Below are positions 32,720 to 44,108 of a stretch of DNA of 64,000 bases, one piece after another. The stretch lies in NCBI GenBank assembly GCA_016617785.1, contig JADILM010000001.1, positions 1,922,001 through 1,986,000 of the forward strand, read 5' to 3'. The position numbers were made by a program, and so were the translations under genes. Source of the DNA: Sporobolomyces roseus (taxonomy: Eukaryota > Basidiomycota > Microbotryomycetes > Sporidiobolales > Sporidiobolaceae). How positions within the stretch are numbered: the stretch's first letter is position 1; each line of letters begins with the position of its first letter. The notes under the pieces are model-generated. The model made no database searches. It was not told the origin of the DNA and saw only the letters and a list, made by a program, of their open reading frames with translations.

Positions 32720-34420
32720 TCAATCGCTATCATCAATCTCAAGCACTACAACATCTTTCTTCTTCTTCCCACCCGACTCCTTCTTCACTCCATTCCCTTC
32801 AGCTTTCACTTTCTTCCTGACCGGTTTTGCACTCGGTTCTTCCTCATCATCGTCCGAATCCAATTCCAAAACCTCCGTCTTCCCGTCCTCACTTCCACCA
32901 ATTCCTAGCTTCTGACGACTCCCGCTTGACCTCGGCTCAGCCTTGACCTTGATCCCTCTTGCTTGAGTGGGTTTATTCGGTTGTGGAGGACGCATTTCAA
33001 CCTCATTCATCGCGTTCCAAGCTTCATCATCTTCCATATCCTCAATCTGATCGAACTCGCCCCTATCGATCGCTCGTCCTTTTCCTTTCCCTCGACTAGA
33101 AGCAGAAGCTGCAACTTGAGATTGGGCTTGAGCTTCCAAAGCGTCGTAATCGAAAGAATCGTCGAAATCATCATCTTCATCTTCCATGACAGCAGCTTGA
33201 CGGGAGGCTGCGGGTTTCGAACGAGATGTAGAGGCGACGGGAAGAGCAGGAGCTGCTTTAGCGCGATTCGAGGAGGAGGCGGAAGTCGAGGGGTTCGCTC
33301 GTGAAGTCGAGGCAGTCGAAGGCCCTGGGCGAGCTTGAGTGGCGTTACGAGGAGGAGGAGGAGGGAGAGCTGGTTTTTGATCCATCTCTTCGAACTTTGG
33401 GGAAGGAGAGCGAGGTGCAGGAGAAGCGTTGACTTGATCAGGTTTCGGTAGAGGTTCGAGACTAGGAGAGAATTTACGATCAGTCTCGCATTCAGTAGAT
33501 AGAGGACAGCGCGACGTACTCGAGACGTTGTCGCAAAGTGTTCTCGAGAGTCCAATCCGCTAACTGCTGAAGTTCTTCGACGTCATGACCTTTCACTACC
33601 GTGTTTTGCGGTGTGAGAAGCATGACTCCATCAATGAAAGTGACGTCGTGTACGAGAATCTGCAGAGTGATTGGCAACCGTCAGCAGATAGAAGAGGAGA
33701 ACAGGAGATTCGAAGCGAGACTCACTTTGCTACCCAATCTCACTTCTTCCAACCCCAATCCCAGAATCCTCTGTAGCTCGAACGCGTTGATCGAGTTCTC
33801 TCCATCACTCAACACGAACTTGCCACTTCCTCTCGGGAATATCGGTTCTTTCCCCGTCCCTCCAGCCAAAATCAGTTTTTCCTCTTCGTCTCCGTTGCCT
33901 TGTTCTTCATCATCCAACCTCATATCCCTTCCTCCATCCATATTCCCTCCCTTCAATTTGAGCTTCCTCCACTCCCTCTTCTCCTGTAACACCTCGATCA
34001 AACTCTGCGCTGAATGCGAGATGTCGTCGACTTGTTGAATCTGAAATAACCAACTCTTCTTTGCTCCGCCTCTGTAAAGTACTTTGTCTTGTTCTGATGA
34101 GCTCGCTGAGTGGATAGAAGAGAGTAGGAGTCGATTGTTGGAGAGTGAGGAGAGTTGAACTGAAGTTGAGAGATCCGAGGAGAGTAATTGCTTCTCAACA
34201 GCTTTGATGAGTCCAGGAGTATTCGAGGCTGTAGGATCAGACTCCTGTAGCGTACACGTCAACTCGCAAGGTCAGCTGCGAGGTTGAGTGGGAGTGAGAG
34301 GCTGAGAGAGATGAAACTGACTTGAAGGTATTCAACACACGCTTCTAGCCAACCAGGATTGAAGGTCAAGGTCGGGTAAGCAGTTTTGTACCATCCATAG
34401 AGCCCTGGAGGAATGGGCAT
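32720..34420 (-). CDS. RMI1: RMI1, OB-fold subunit of the Sgs1/BLM-Top3-Rmi1 dissolvasome
   Basis: About five exons on the minus strand encode the RecQ-mediated genome instability protein 1 homologue. It stabilises Top3 and helps dissolve double Holliday junctions in the nucleus. The N-terminus starts MPIPPGLYGWYKTAYPTLTF and continues NPGWLEACVEYLQ, typical of the family's helical start. The OB-fold core shows WLFQIQQVDDISHSAQSLIE and GKFVLSDGENSINAFELQRI. GLGLEEVRLGSKILVHDVTF is followed by IDGVMLLTPQNTVVKGHD, all strongly conserved in Rmi1. A Ser/Pro-rich linker and a long acidic tail with Lys-rich clusters (PVRKKVKAEG) end at EIDDSD; the tail contains a likely nuclear signal. The first donor reads GTCAGT. 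Convergent neighbour on the left, divergent orphan on the right. Confidence 0.9.
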
Positions 34421-34795
34421 TACTCTGGAGCTGGGGTCGTTGAGATGGTTGTGTCGAGTTGAGTGAGAGATGGAGAGGGTTCAGGACGCGTTTCAAGTCC
34501 TGTTGTCTGTTCAGTGTGGTCGATGAGGAGTCTATCTACCAGCGCTCACGCGAACAGGCAGTCGAGGGGCGAAGAGAGAGAAGAAGGGTGTGCTTCGAAC
34601 TTTTTATCGTGGAATTTCGCAGAGACCTCGACCCCGGATTGTTACAGTAGTTCTTCGATTCATACAGTTTACTCTGAGTCAGACCGCATAAAGACCGCGG
34701 CGCTTACGGAGAAGTCTGCGATTGTACCTCCTGAATCTGTTCTCTTTCCTCTTCCTTCATTCATCGCTCCTCTCTCGCCCTCCTTCCTCTTCGTG
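34421..34795. other. Divergent promoter region (RMI1/orphan)
   Basis: 375 bases. A plus-strand frame runs through it and is continuous with exon 1 of the next gene, so an upstream start for that gene is possible. Nothing else stands out. Confidence 0.35.
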
Positions 34796-35653
34796 ATGTC
34801 AGCTATGCGTCCTGTCAGCTATGATGCAAGATTGAAGATGATCGTCAGTCGAATCGTGCATCGTTTGGCGTTCATTTCGCTGAATTCCTCTTGTGTCTCT
34901 AGCCAGGAATCGATCTCTTCGTATTCGTACTTGAGCTGGCAATCGCTGAGTTCACCGAATACCTCTGGCCTGTGTCCAAACTCCGCCTTAGTGTTTGCTC
35001 GTTACCCTATAGGCTTAGAAAGGAGGATATCAGAGTTTTGAGCTTGCCCGACCCATTCAGTACGTCCTCCGATGCTTGCCCGATATCTCCTTAATTTTAA
35101 CTTACACGTGGATTCAGCTCAACTACCAGTCATTCTTGAACTGCCAGCTGTGCAGATCTCGGCGAGTTACTACACACCCGGTCCTCGCGCTAGTCAGAAG
35201 GACGGGAGAAGAAATGCACAATGGGTCAGCATGGCGAGACAACAGACAAGCTTCAAAGGGAAGCGAGCGACTATACCAGGACCTCAATTCATGGCCCACA
35301 TTCATGGCGCAAGCGAGTTCAAAGTTCGCCAAAGTATGCAAGACTTTGCCCAGGCGGACTTCACGTATACCACCAGTGAGTGGGGTGCATGTGTGACATT
35401 CATCTGGCCTAACGATACTAATATTGTAACCTCTCCAGGTAGTTTCACTCTCGAGCGATACGGTATTCAGTTTGTTTACGACAGAAGCAAGAGTGACTCT
35501 CTATTGGCTCACGACATCCCTCGACGACTCGTCTACAAGACACTCTTTGGACAGTGCGAACCCAACGGCGACGTAATCAAGGAGATCAGAAAATATGAGC
35601 TGCACTTTGTTGTGCCTGCTCCCAGCGCGGTATGTCCACTTACGCGCTGTTGA
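34796..35653 (+). CDS. Orphan protein of unknown function
   Basis: I do not recognise this gene. Exons 34796-34843, 34903-35059, 35118-35375 and 35439-35653 join in phase to give 225 residues. The second exon encodes a hydrophobic helix (GIDLFVFVLELAIAEFTEYL). The third has QLPVILELPAVQISASYYTP and PQFMAHIHGASEFKVRQSM. The fourth is aromatic-rich (FTLERYGIQFVYDRSK, then YELHFVVPAPSA). The stop falls inside a copy of the GCGCTGTT repeat described separately. A splice from GTATGT at 35630 towards 35693 also looks attractive, but it breaks frame. The real 3' end may have been replaced by insertion of the repeat. The open frames after 35693 (FWDHIGQRCTLLLSTYNTTE) look like leftover coding sequence. 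Confidence 0.55.
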
Positions 35654-36530
35654 AATGCGAACTTCAACACGCGATATCTCGATCGTTTTGTAGTGTTTTG
35701 GGATCACATAGGGCAGAGATGTACATTACTGTTGTCTACCTACAACACCACGGAGTCGGAATGGCTTATCGCTTCGCAGAAAGTGAGTTTGGAGAAGCGG
35801 TGCAAAAATCAGCGCGGGTGGAGGCAGCTCACGTCCACTTACGCGCTGTTTTCAGCGCACAATGTCAAGCTTGCGAAATCAATCAGCGAATTAATAATCA
35901 AAAGTAGCCGCTAATAGAAAGTTAAGACGTGAGATTCTAGCACAAGTTCTGTTCGTGACTTGAGCAACCTTTTTGTGCTTCTTATCGCGCGACGATTTCT
36001 TGCTTATCTTGCTATTTTTTTCCCGTGGTTCTCTTTATCTCGCTTGCATCTAGATAGCAATGGACACTGCTGCTAGACTCGATATAGCTTCGAGAAGCTG
36101 TGTCAATGGTTGTAAACCGAAATCTACGCTTTGACCTATTCTAACTTTTGGTATGGTTCGCATTCTCCCTTTATATCACCGTGGGTAGAAGCTCTAGCTT
36201 CCAAGTTGACCAATGAGCCCCGCCTTGCGTCAATTGAAGCTAAACTCAACAAGATACGAAGCTTTCCATGTCCGCGCTGTTTTCAGCGCGACACAGCGCG
36301 AACTTCGACTTTTTCGGCGCGGAGGCGCTGTTTTCCGCACGTTCCAGCGCGGCCCTTTTTCGAGAGATCAATTTCTCGTCAAGTCAGGGAGGGATAAGCG
36401 AAAGCCACCGTGGGATGCAAAAGAACGTCGAGGACAATCATTTGACGCTACCCGTTTTGCGATTGCATGCTCGAGAAGCGAGAAAACGACCCACCGCGCG
36501 TACCGCAAAAAACAGCGCCTAAGTGGAAGT
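35630..36530. repeat. Cluster of short GCGCTGTT-type repeats
   Basis: A motif close to TCCACTTACGCGCTGTTTTC recurs. Copies start near 35634 and 35832 on the plus strand; a shorter one is near 36270. A reverse-complement one (AAAAAACAGCGCCTAAGTGG) lies near 36508. Between them are further GCGC-rich bits such as CAGCGCGACACAGCGCGAAC. The copies are direct and inverted, 200-400 bases apart, and surrounded by non-coding or broken coding sequence. This looks like a small non-autonomous element family or its remains. Confidence 0.6.
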
Positions 36531-37058
36531 ACCGCTCCCAGCGTCGAACATTATCCTCACCCTCGCAATCCGGAGGATCGTCTCCCACAAGTCCTGTCAC
36601 ATCACCAGGATATTCACACTCTGTATCTACCCAAGAGCGAGCCCTACAAATTCGCCCCCTCTGAAGATGACGGAAAAGAAACAGACGATTTCGCTTTAGA
36701 TTGAGCTTTACTTTGTATCTCGTTGAGATTTGCTCCCATCCTTCTTCTCCTTCCTATTACTCTTTCTTACTACCCACTTATTTCACCTCTCTGCAACTGT
36801 GGCGCAGAGCAGTCTTTCCACAGACGGACGCTTCGCCGGCGAAGAGCGAAAAAAATAAAAATGTCTGTACATACTTCGCCTCAATCCGATATCCGATGAA
36901 GTCTCTTGATACCCGATGTCTTCCGCGTGGCTCTCTTGCTTCCTCGCGTCACGCAATGACTGGGTTCCGCGGATTCCGGCCGGACCAAGCCGGAAAACGC
37001 GTTCGAAATTTCGACAGGTTCTTCTTTTGCTCCCCACTTCTCCCTCACTCTTACAGCG
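35915..37058. other. Intergenic region with a doubtful short frame
   Basis: 1.1 kb. Two overlapping plus-strand frames end near 36664 and 36704: one Ser/Pro-rich (SPSQSGGSSPTSPVTSPG), the other ending in an acidic tail (EDDGKETDDFALD). Either could be the last exon of a gene, but I find no supported upstream exons, and both read through the repeat cluster. Further on is a 14-base perfect palindrome, CTTCGCCGGCGAAG, near 36830. Confidence 0.35.
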
Positions 37059-37914
37059 ATGGCGGCTCTTCCCGGTGAAATCTCGTCGATTGTGAGTCTA
37101 CCTCAAGCCGTACACCGCTCTCCAGAACCCCGCTGATCTCGAATCTGTCTATAGCCGAATCTCGACAATTTCGTCCGACTTTTGGGATTTACCTTACACG
37201 CTCTCGTCGACAAGTTGTATCGAGATAGTCAGAGTCACGCTGTCACACCTCCCAATAATCGAGATGTATTGTACGAAACGGACGATTTGAGGTTCATCGA
37301 AACGAGGATGCTCGACGGTGAGTATTGATATTCTTGAAGCGCAAAGCGTTTGACTGATACACAACCCCAACGAGCAGATGGTAACAGTCGAAAGGTGTTC
37401 TCTGTACCCTCTTTCAAAGTTTCCGCAATTTGGTCTCATGACGATCAGTCATGGGTGACCTGTCTGCCCGATCAAACGATCAAGGGTGTCAATATACAGA
37501 GTATTCCCGCTCCAAGCTTCACTCGTAAGTTTGAGGATGAAGGCTCTGCACTTCCAGAAGGAATGAAATGGTTTAAATCTCGCGATTTCACTTTCGATTC
37601 CGGTACATCTCTCCTTTCTCGACCCGAACGTCCTTCAAAAGCTAATCATACCGGTTTCCATGATCTCAGAGCTCCCTCCAACTGGAACACGATTTCGAAT
37701 GCGAATCACTCTCGACCAAGCTCGTAGCGATCCCTTCGATATCGAGTCGAAACCACCCAAGATGGTTGCTTACAAAGTCATTTATCAGTACCCTACGAGT
37801 CCGACCTCGATCGGAGCAGAAACTTACGAGATTCAATTGAGGATCTCGGAGAATCCTCATTCTGTAGTAGCTCGTTCGATTGATGAAGTAGCGAGAGTTA
37901 CGAAAAGTTGCTAG
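37059..37914 (+). CDS. Conserved-looking protein of unknown function
   Basis: Four exons (37059-37091, 37155-37317, 37378-37602, 37670-37914) join in phase to give 221 residues. I assign no family. The N-terminus starts MAALPGEISSIPNLDNFVRL and is helical (LGFTLHALVDKLYRDSQ). The middle and C-terminal parts alternate short beta-like stretches: VFSVPSFKVSAIWSHDDQSW, GTRFRMRITLDQARS, VAYKVIYQYPTSPTS, and ETYEIQLRISENPHSVV near the end. There is no signal peptide or membrane segment, so the protein should be soluble. The clean splice phases and the ATG directly after a pyrimidine-rich leader support a real gene. It is convergent with the sirtuin gene. Confidence 0.7.
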
Positions 37915-38161
37915 ATCGGATTCTGCTACCATATCTCGCGTCTCCTTGTCACACTTCTTGTTTAATCGACACTATTCGCCTACTGGATGTACAACAAAAG
38001 CGAGGCAACTGGATCTCTTTCTATCTCTCGTTTCTGTCGAAATTCTCGATTGCTTACACAAAGTACAGAAAGGGGGTATCAATTCCGGGTATCTTTTCCA
38101 AACTTCCATCTTCTTCTCAAACCCATTCTTGCACTGCCTCCAACCCTTCCTCATATCTCGT

Positions 38162-40310
38162 CTATTTCCTCCCTCCGCTCCTCGTCCTCCCCGTCTCCTT
38201 CACCTCAATCTCTTTCTTCTCCCCCTTTCCTCCTTTGGTTCCAGTCACAGAAGCGACACTTTTCTTAGTTACTGTAAAGCCTAACGTACTCAATCCCGCC
38301 CCCGAAGAAGAGGTCGATCGAGTTTCCTTCGTGACGAGTGATTGTTGGGTCGAAAGAAGGGTCGAGGTACGTCTTGATCGAGTAGAGGAAGTGGTCGAGG
38401 TTGGTGAGGAAGGAGTAGAGACAACGGTGGAGGTCGGGGATGATCGACGACGTTTGAGAGGATTCGAGGCAGAGGTAGAGGGGGGAGGGATTTCGATAGA
38501 GAATGAAGGTTTCGAAGGTAGAGGTAGAGTAGGAATGAGATTGGGAGTAGGTTGTGGGAGTTGTCTTAGAGAAGAAGGACGAGCTCTTGGTCTCGCCATT
38601 GGTTTTGAATTCGGTACCTTGATCTTGACCGCCTGTAGTGGTTTCGCTTGTTTCTCCAACCTAACCTTGATCTCATCCTCCATCCTCTCCTTTTCCTTCT
38701 TGATTTCCTCTACAAACTCCTGAATATCCCCTCTACACCAAACATCAAACACGTCTTTCCATTCTTTCCCTCCACCCGGAAACTCCTTGTTCAAGAAAAT
38801 CGTACTAATCTTGCCTTTGCCTTTCCCTTTACTGCTTCCTTCTTTGGTAGGTGGTTTGATCACTTTCGATAATTCTTTCACTAATTTCTTGGTTCCCGGT
38901 ACTTTCAAAGTCGTTCCTACGACGATCAAGAGGTCTGGTCTGACTCCCATTAAATCCCTTTGTGTAATCTCCCCAATACGATCTCCATCTTTGTGTCGTT
39001 CACCATACAACACTACATCAGGTTTCAATACTCCTACTCCTCGCGAACGCCTCCCTAACTCGGAACGTTCCTGATCGATCGTATGACAGGTCGGGCAGAG
39101 TGGGGGTTGACCAGATGATAGTAAAGGTAGGAAAGGATGGAGTGGGAAAGAATTGGAGCATAGAGCGCAAGAGAGGGTCGAGAGGTGACCGTGTAGAGGG
39201 ATGCAACGGGGGATTGAGGAGTGAGTCGGAGGGGGTGGAGTAGAGGTCGTCGAGGAACAGGAGGAGAGTGAGGAGAGGGACGAGAGGGAGGAGGAACGTC
39301 GAAGGGAAAGGGAAGATACTGTCGAGGCTTGAGAGGAATTCGGGAGGGAGAACGGACTAGCTGTTGAAGAGGCAGAAGAATCTGTTGGTTTGAGGGATTT
39401 TGAGGTTGAGCGCTTCGTCGCTTTCGGCTTGGAAGGAGAGCGAGAACCGTAACGAGGAGGTAAAGGAAGTGAAGTGTTTCCTAATCCATAACTCAATCCA
39501 GCTCTTTCTTCCAACGAATCGATATTCCTATTCACTCGCTCTTGCTCAATCAGTTGAAGAAAAAAAAGGAAATGTGAGTGGATTGAGTACTGACTGTGTG
39601 TAGACTCGAAAGAGTTTTCCCATATCATCCAACTCTTTCAACCATTCATGAAACTTTGTCGGTTCGACCTCATCCGTTTGTTTCCTCAATTCCGCAATCA
39701 TGTTATAAAAGATTCCTGCATTCTGTTCAGACTGTTCCTCCCCCCAACTCATCGTCAACGGAGACTCGAGTGAACGAGAGGAGAGAGAGAGAGGACCAGA
39801 GAGAGGGATACATACAGCGAATAATCCGACATCAAACAAATCCTTGCCTGATGATAATTTCGCATCCGGGTATTGCTTCTTCAATGATTCAAACAGTCCA
39901 CTCGATGATCTGAAGTCTGGTATTCCTGATGCAGTTGAAATTCCAGCACCTTTAGAAAGTCGCATCATCGCCGAGTGAAATTAGCGACACAAACTCATCA
40001 TGAGGAAGAGAGAGTGTAGCTCACCGCATACTATAGCAATCTTCTTTGCGTTGAGTACTGATCTCGCCAAGTGTTTGAGGTCGGGTAAGGAAGAAGAAGA
40101 GAGTTTTGATGAATTGTTGAGTGATGGAAAAGAGTCTTCACTCTTGGTTTGATTACTTCGAGGAGTGGTAGACGAGCTAGTTGGGAGTTGTGGTAAAGGG
40201 TGTGAAGGATTTGGTAGGACTAGTGTAGGGAATTGAGGGAGTTGAGAAGAAGAGGGAGCAGAGATGGAACCGAATGACAAGATAGGGAGTACTGAACTAC
40301 TAGATGACAT
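38162..40310 (-). CDS. Class I sirtuin of the HST3/HST4 type
   Basis: Four exons on the minus strand encode an NAD-dependent protein deacetylase. The NAD-binding core is clear: KKIAIVCGAGISTASGIPDF, RSSSGLFESLK, FRVYTQNIDSLEERAGL with the QNID motif, and the catalytic His in CIPLHGHLSTLSC. The zinc module has two CxxC pairs (CALC and CPTC). VGVLKPDVVLYGERHKDGD and LLIVVGTTLKVPGTKKLVKE follow. ISTIFLNKEFPGGGKEWKDV closes the core. Sequence and length fit the Hst3/Hst4 group, which removes H3K56 acetylation and protects genome stability. A Ser/Thr/Pro-rich insert of about 115 residues lies between the QNID motif and the catalytic His. A basic Ser/Pro-rich tail of about 200 residues follows the core. 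The start at 40310 gives MSSSSSVLPIL. Divergent from MDM12 across 142 bases. Confidence 0.9.
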
Positions 40311-40452
40311 TGTCAGATAGTCTGTAAATCTTGGGGATCTACTAGAGTGGTCCTCGCAGTGTTGGAGAGGTTGATTCAAGGTGAATGTTGAAAGAGAGAG
40401 CGAGAGTAACTAGACTCCCTTCTCCCACTCTGTCCGATTAACTCCCAAACTC

Positions 40453-41373
40453 ATGTCTATAGACTTGGATTGGAGTGCACTAGATTACCACCTAACTCAA
40501 TCCGTCACTCAATTCCTCTCTGCCGCCTTCTCTTCCGCTCCTCGACCCAATTTCATCGGACCTTTATCAGTCGATTCATTCTCATTCGGTGACTCAGAAC
40601 CTCACTTGCAACTGACCGACATCAGAGACGTATACAAAGAGTTCCTACAAGATCAATTAGAAGAAGAAGAAGAAGCAGAAACAGCAGAACCGCCTCCCTC
40701 TCTCTATCCTCCCCCTCCAATTCCACTCTCTCGTACTCGAACTCGATCAAGATCCCCACATCCTAATCCTTACCCAGCTTTCCATTCCGACTCGTATACC
40801 CATCCTCATAGCTATGACCCTCCATCTCCGACTCCCTCTCAAGCTTCCCTTCCCTTCGCACATAATGCTTCACCTTCCATCTCCTCAGCACCCTCCCCTT
40901 CCTTCCAAGTACACCTACACCTCAGCTACTCCGGCACTCTCTCCCTCGGACTCTCAACCTCCCTCCTCATAAACTATCCTTCCCCAAATTTCATGTCGCT
41001 TCCTTTATCCCTCACTCTCACCTCCCTCGCATTGGAAGCGACGCTAGTAGTCGCTTTCGAAGGAGGTAATAGACGAATACATTTATCCTTACTTGACCCG
41101 AACCCGCCGGGAGGAGGAGGAACGGTCGGAAGGAAAGAATCGAGTGGATTCAGGATTTTGAAGAGTGCAGTAGTCGAGAGTGAAGTCGGTCAGAACGATA
41201 AACACGTGTTGAAGAACGTCGGCAAAGTAGAAAAGTTCGTTTTGGAGGTGGCGAGGAAAACGCTCGAGAGTGAAATAGTCTTCCCGTGAGTTTTCATGTC
41301 CTACTTGCCTCGTTTATTGCTAGCTGACGGGAACTTCCTGGTACTTAGAAACTTCCAAACAATCCTCTTCTAA
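40453..41373 (+). CDS. MDM12: MDM12, ERMES complex SMP-domain subunit
   Basis: Two exons (40453-41285 and 41349-41373) encode 285 residues. Mdm12 is the cytosolic lipid-transfer subunit of the ER-mitochondria encounter structure and bridges Mmm1 and Mdm34. The diagnostic start MSIDLDWSALD is present. SAPRPNFIGPLSVDSFSFG and HLQLTDIRDVYKEFLQD follow. After an acidic and Pro/Ser-rich insert (residues 70-150), the SMP fold resumes with HLHLSYSGTLSLGLSTSLLI. PLSLTLTSLALEATLVVAFE and KNVGKVEKFVLEVARKTLES follow. The second exon adds only NFQTILF and the stop; the family ends in this NFxxI pattern, which confirms the short terminal exon. Confidence 0.95.
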
Positions 41374-41725
41374 AAATCCTTCCCATTCATTCACCTCACT
41401 TCCCTCACTTTCGCAAAAATCCAGCTAATCCGTCCTCCTCGTCCCATCCCAATTCGCCCAATCTTCCGCCAAATTCCACACGTCCACTCCATACCTACTC
41501 TCGCTCTCACGATCACTCGCTCTCAGAATCTCTCGTATCATATGACCCCACTTTTTGGAAGAAGAACTCGCAAAAACAAAATTGTTGTCACAAATTCATA
41601 TTCTATCTACTACTTGTATTTTAATCCTTTCTCCTCGCGCCATAACAAACGAGTCTGCTATTGAAAGAAAGATAGAAGGGATGAAGAAAACGAAAGGAGC
41701 TATCGTTGGGGTTGAGAAGGAGTAA
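41374..41725. other. Convergent intergenic region
   Basis: 352 bases, AT- and pyrimidine-rich, between MDM12 and a small minus-strand gene. It holds both 3' ends; I see no gene or repeat. Confidence 0.4.
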
Positions 41726-42267
41726 TCAACGAAAGAATCTCCTAGACTCTACTCCTCCATCCGATTTCGCACTCGCCGGACTCTCGACCGGACTTCGAGG
41801 TACGTTCGTCCATGAATCATTGATCGTCTCTGATCTACTCCTCCTCGGTCCCAGAGATGGTCGAACTCGATGATCGAATTTGGGAGAGGTTTTCGTTTCT
41901 TCGTACGAATTGAATAAAGTTGAAGTCCTCCAATTCTCAGAGAGGTTCCCATTCTCATCCAAGATCTACGCTCGACCCTCGTCCTCTTCTCCCATTAGCT
42001 CCCAGCGAAATAACATCAGCTCGAAAAAAAACTGACCGTTTGATCCCCCTTGAGTAAAGTTTGCATCTCTTTCAAACTCTCTTCAACTTTGTCCCATCCC
42101 TCGAACGATTGATCAGGATTACCCATCGAGAGTCTCACGAGGTGAGACTCGATCTCTTCTTTCCAAGGATCAATTGTACGTTTTGGAACTCCCAGATTGA
42201 GTGCGAGGAGTTGAACTGATTTGAGACGTTTCAAGACGTCCTGACTGTTCGGAGGTTGAGAAGACAT
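41726..42267 (-). CDS. Small protein of unknown function
   Basis: Two exons on the minus strand (about 42040-42267 and 41726-41964) join in phase to about 155 residues. Exon 1 encodes a helical domain: MSSQPPNSQDVLKRLKSVQL, then LALNLGVPKRTIDPWKEEIE and DKVEESLKEMQTLLKGDQT. Exon 2 is polar and Ser/Arg/Pro-rich (RRSRSETINDSWTNVPRSPV) and ends ESRRFFR. No family recognised. The donor GTCAGT is followed by a run of eight T's. A GTAG acceptor directly precedes the Ile-Leu-Asp-Glu codons. The helical N-terminus followed by a disordered tail suggests a scaffold or adaptor, but this is a guess. Confidence 0.6.
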
Positions 42268-42778
42268 AGTGTAGGGCGGAGATAACCAGATACAGTAGCG
42301 AGATGAAGGAGAGAGGAGGAAAGGAAGTGGAGAAATAACTGAACGACGTTGAGTTCGGTGGTCAAAGCGTTCCGCACCGAGATGGACCCGACGCAGCAGA
42401 TTGATAAAGGACCTTGTTTATCGGGGATCGGATGACGGGAACGAACGGAGATGAGGCCGTGAGGAAGGAGGGGGTCTGAGTAGGGACCGAGTGAATAGAA
42501 AGAAGGATTCATCGGTTATAGAATTGGAACCCACTCTTCGCATTATTTGTAAGGAGCGATGCTGTCAGACGTAACGGCCTACCCACTTTGATCAACTCTC
42601 ATTCAAGACCCGTTGCTAATGAGCAGAGAAGACGAAGAAACGAGGATTCCGAAACGGAGCTCGAATTCGAACACGACGCGAGCGAAGGGCCTTTTCAAGA
42701 CAGGAGAGCGTCAAGCTCATCATACAGAGTATATACGAGTATCCATACTGAAAAAAAAAGTATCGAGATCAAGCTAAT
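42268..42778. other. Intergenic region
   Basis: 511 bases holding the promoter of the small minus-strand gene and the 3' end of the esterase gene, also minus. A run of nine A's occurs near 42752, consistent with 3'-end signals on the other strand. No gene seen. Confidence 0.4.
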
Positions 42779-44108
42779 TTACTCATCCTCTGTGATCCCA
42801 AGAACGAGTGAATTGATTTCTTGTGCGATTATCTTATGAATCGCAGTGGTGGGATGCAAAGTATCCCAGTAGAGGTACTCATCGGGATTCTTGCAGAGTG
42901 CTCCGGAGGTCGAGTTGTAACAGGGAGTGGTGATGGGATTGGCGGTGAGTCCGTAAGATTCGGTAGAGGTGTGGAAGGAGGACCACTGCGAGCGATCAAA
43001 GTCAATATCAGGGGCAGGGTAGTAGAAGGAGAGCGGGAGATATGTACGAGACGAGCGAGATCAAAGAAGAACACTCGACTGTGCTTGTGTCGTTTCCTCA
43101 ACTCGGACGAAATCATCTCGAGCTCAGAATTGTATCGCTCGGACAATACCTTGAGGAACCCTAAGGCGGAAGCTTTCGAGGTTGTATTGACGACTTGAGA
43201 TTCGAAAGTAGGAACGATCTCGAGAGGAGGAATTCCGACGAGTACGAAATCCGATTCGAAGAAGGAAGTTTCGACGGTCTTGTCCAATGCGATGGAATCG
43301 ATCGCAGTCGCGTAAGCTTGCATGTTCTGATCCAACGAGTCGAGTGCGTTGGCTTTCGCCTTCTTGGTGAGGTTCTGACTCATCGAATTGTACCAAATTT
43401 GTTGAACGGGGTTGATGCCTAACGAACAACGCGATTAGTCTAATCTTCTCATGGCCAAGTCAGACACAGGCTCACCAGAGTTGAAGTAGTGCAAGACTCG
43501 ACCCTTCCCACCACAGATGACACCGTTCTTCAAGTCCGAAAGATAAGTAGCGATTTGGTCGACAGCGGCTGGTGAATTCGCAGAGGTTCCTCCGAGGTCG
43601 TTCTTGATGACTGATCCTCCGTAGGCGTCTATTGTCACGCGAGCGTCGTCAGAGAGCTACATCCATAGTCAACTAGGGGGAAAGGGGGGAACACACAATC
43701 CCTCAAAACGATTCCTTTGCCTTTGTCATGCTTGAGAGGAGGTGATGTCGATGAATTGACCGTGTATTCGACTGCGATCTTCCCGTTGGTGTACTTTCCC
43801 TCGTAGAGAGAGTATGGGTAGTATTGTCGCAGGGTCGCATTCCATTTGGCGAAACGAGGGTGTCCATCGTCGGTAAAAGACGCACCAATCGCCACGAGGG
43901 AAGAGTAGAAGGGAGCTTTCCCGTCGGTGTCGCAAGTTGAGCTTTGTGCGGTCCTGCGTTGGAGAGAGTGTGCGGTGAAGGAGTGTGAAGCGTTGTCGCG
44001 GGAGGAGAGGCGACGGATAAAGCCCGGTCGAGAATGAGAGGTGAGAGCGAGACACGAGGTTAGGATGAAGCTGGAAAGAGCGATGTAAAGGAGTGACTGC
44101 TTCAACAT
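42779..44108 (-). CDS. Secreted SGNH/GDSL-type esterase (carbohydrate esterase 16-like)
   Basis: Four exons on the minus strand give about 390 residues. A signal peptide (MLKQSLLYIALSSFILTSCL) and a basic Arg-rich propeptide precede the catalytic domain. Block I reads LVAIGASFTDDG, where the usual GDS is GAS, so the nucleophile Ser is kept. Block II is near DYAYGGSVIKNDLGG, and block III near FNSGINPVQQIW. The C-terminal block V, YWDTLHPTTAIHKIIAQE, carries the Asp and His of the triad. The layout resembles extracellular fungal acetyl-esterases acting on plant polysaccharides (CE16), but substrate is not certain. The last intron must end at TCGCAG near 42998 to keep the conserved C-terminal block in frame. 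Asn-X-Ser/Thr glycosylation sites are present. Confidence 0.85.

Noticed and set aside
36213..36704. Plus-strand frame of 163 codons with acidic end
   Set aside because: It reads through the repeat cluster, an overlapping frame is equally plausible, and no upstream exon fits.
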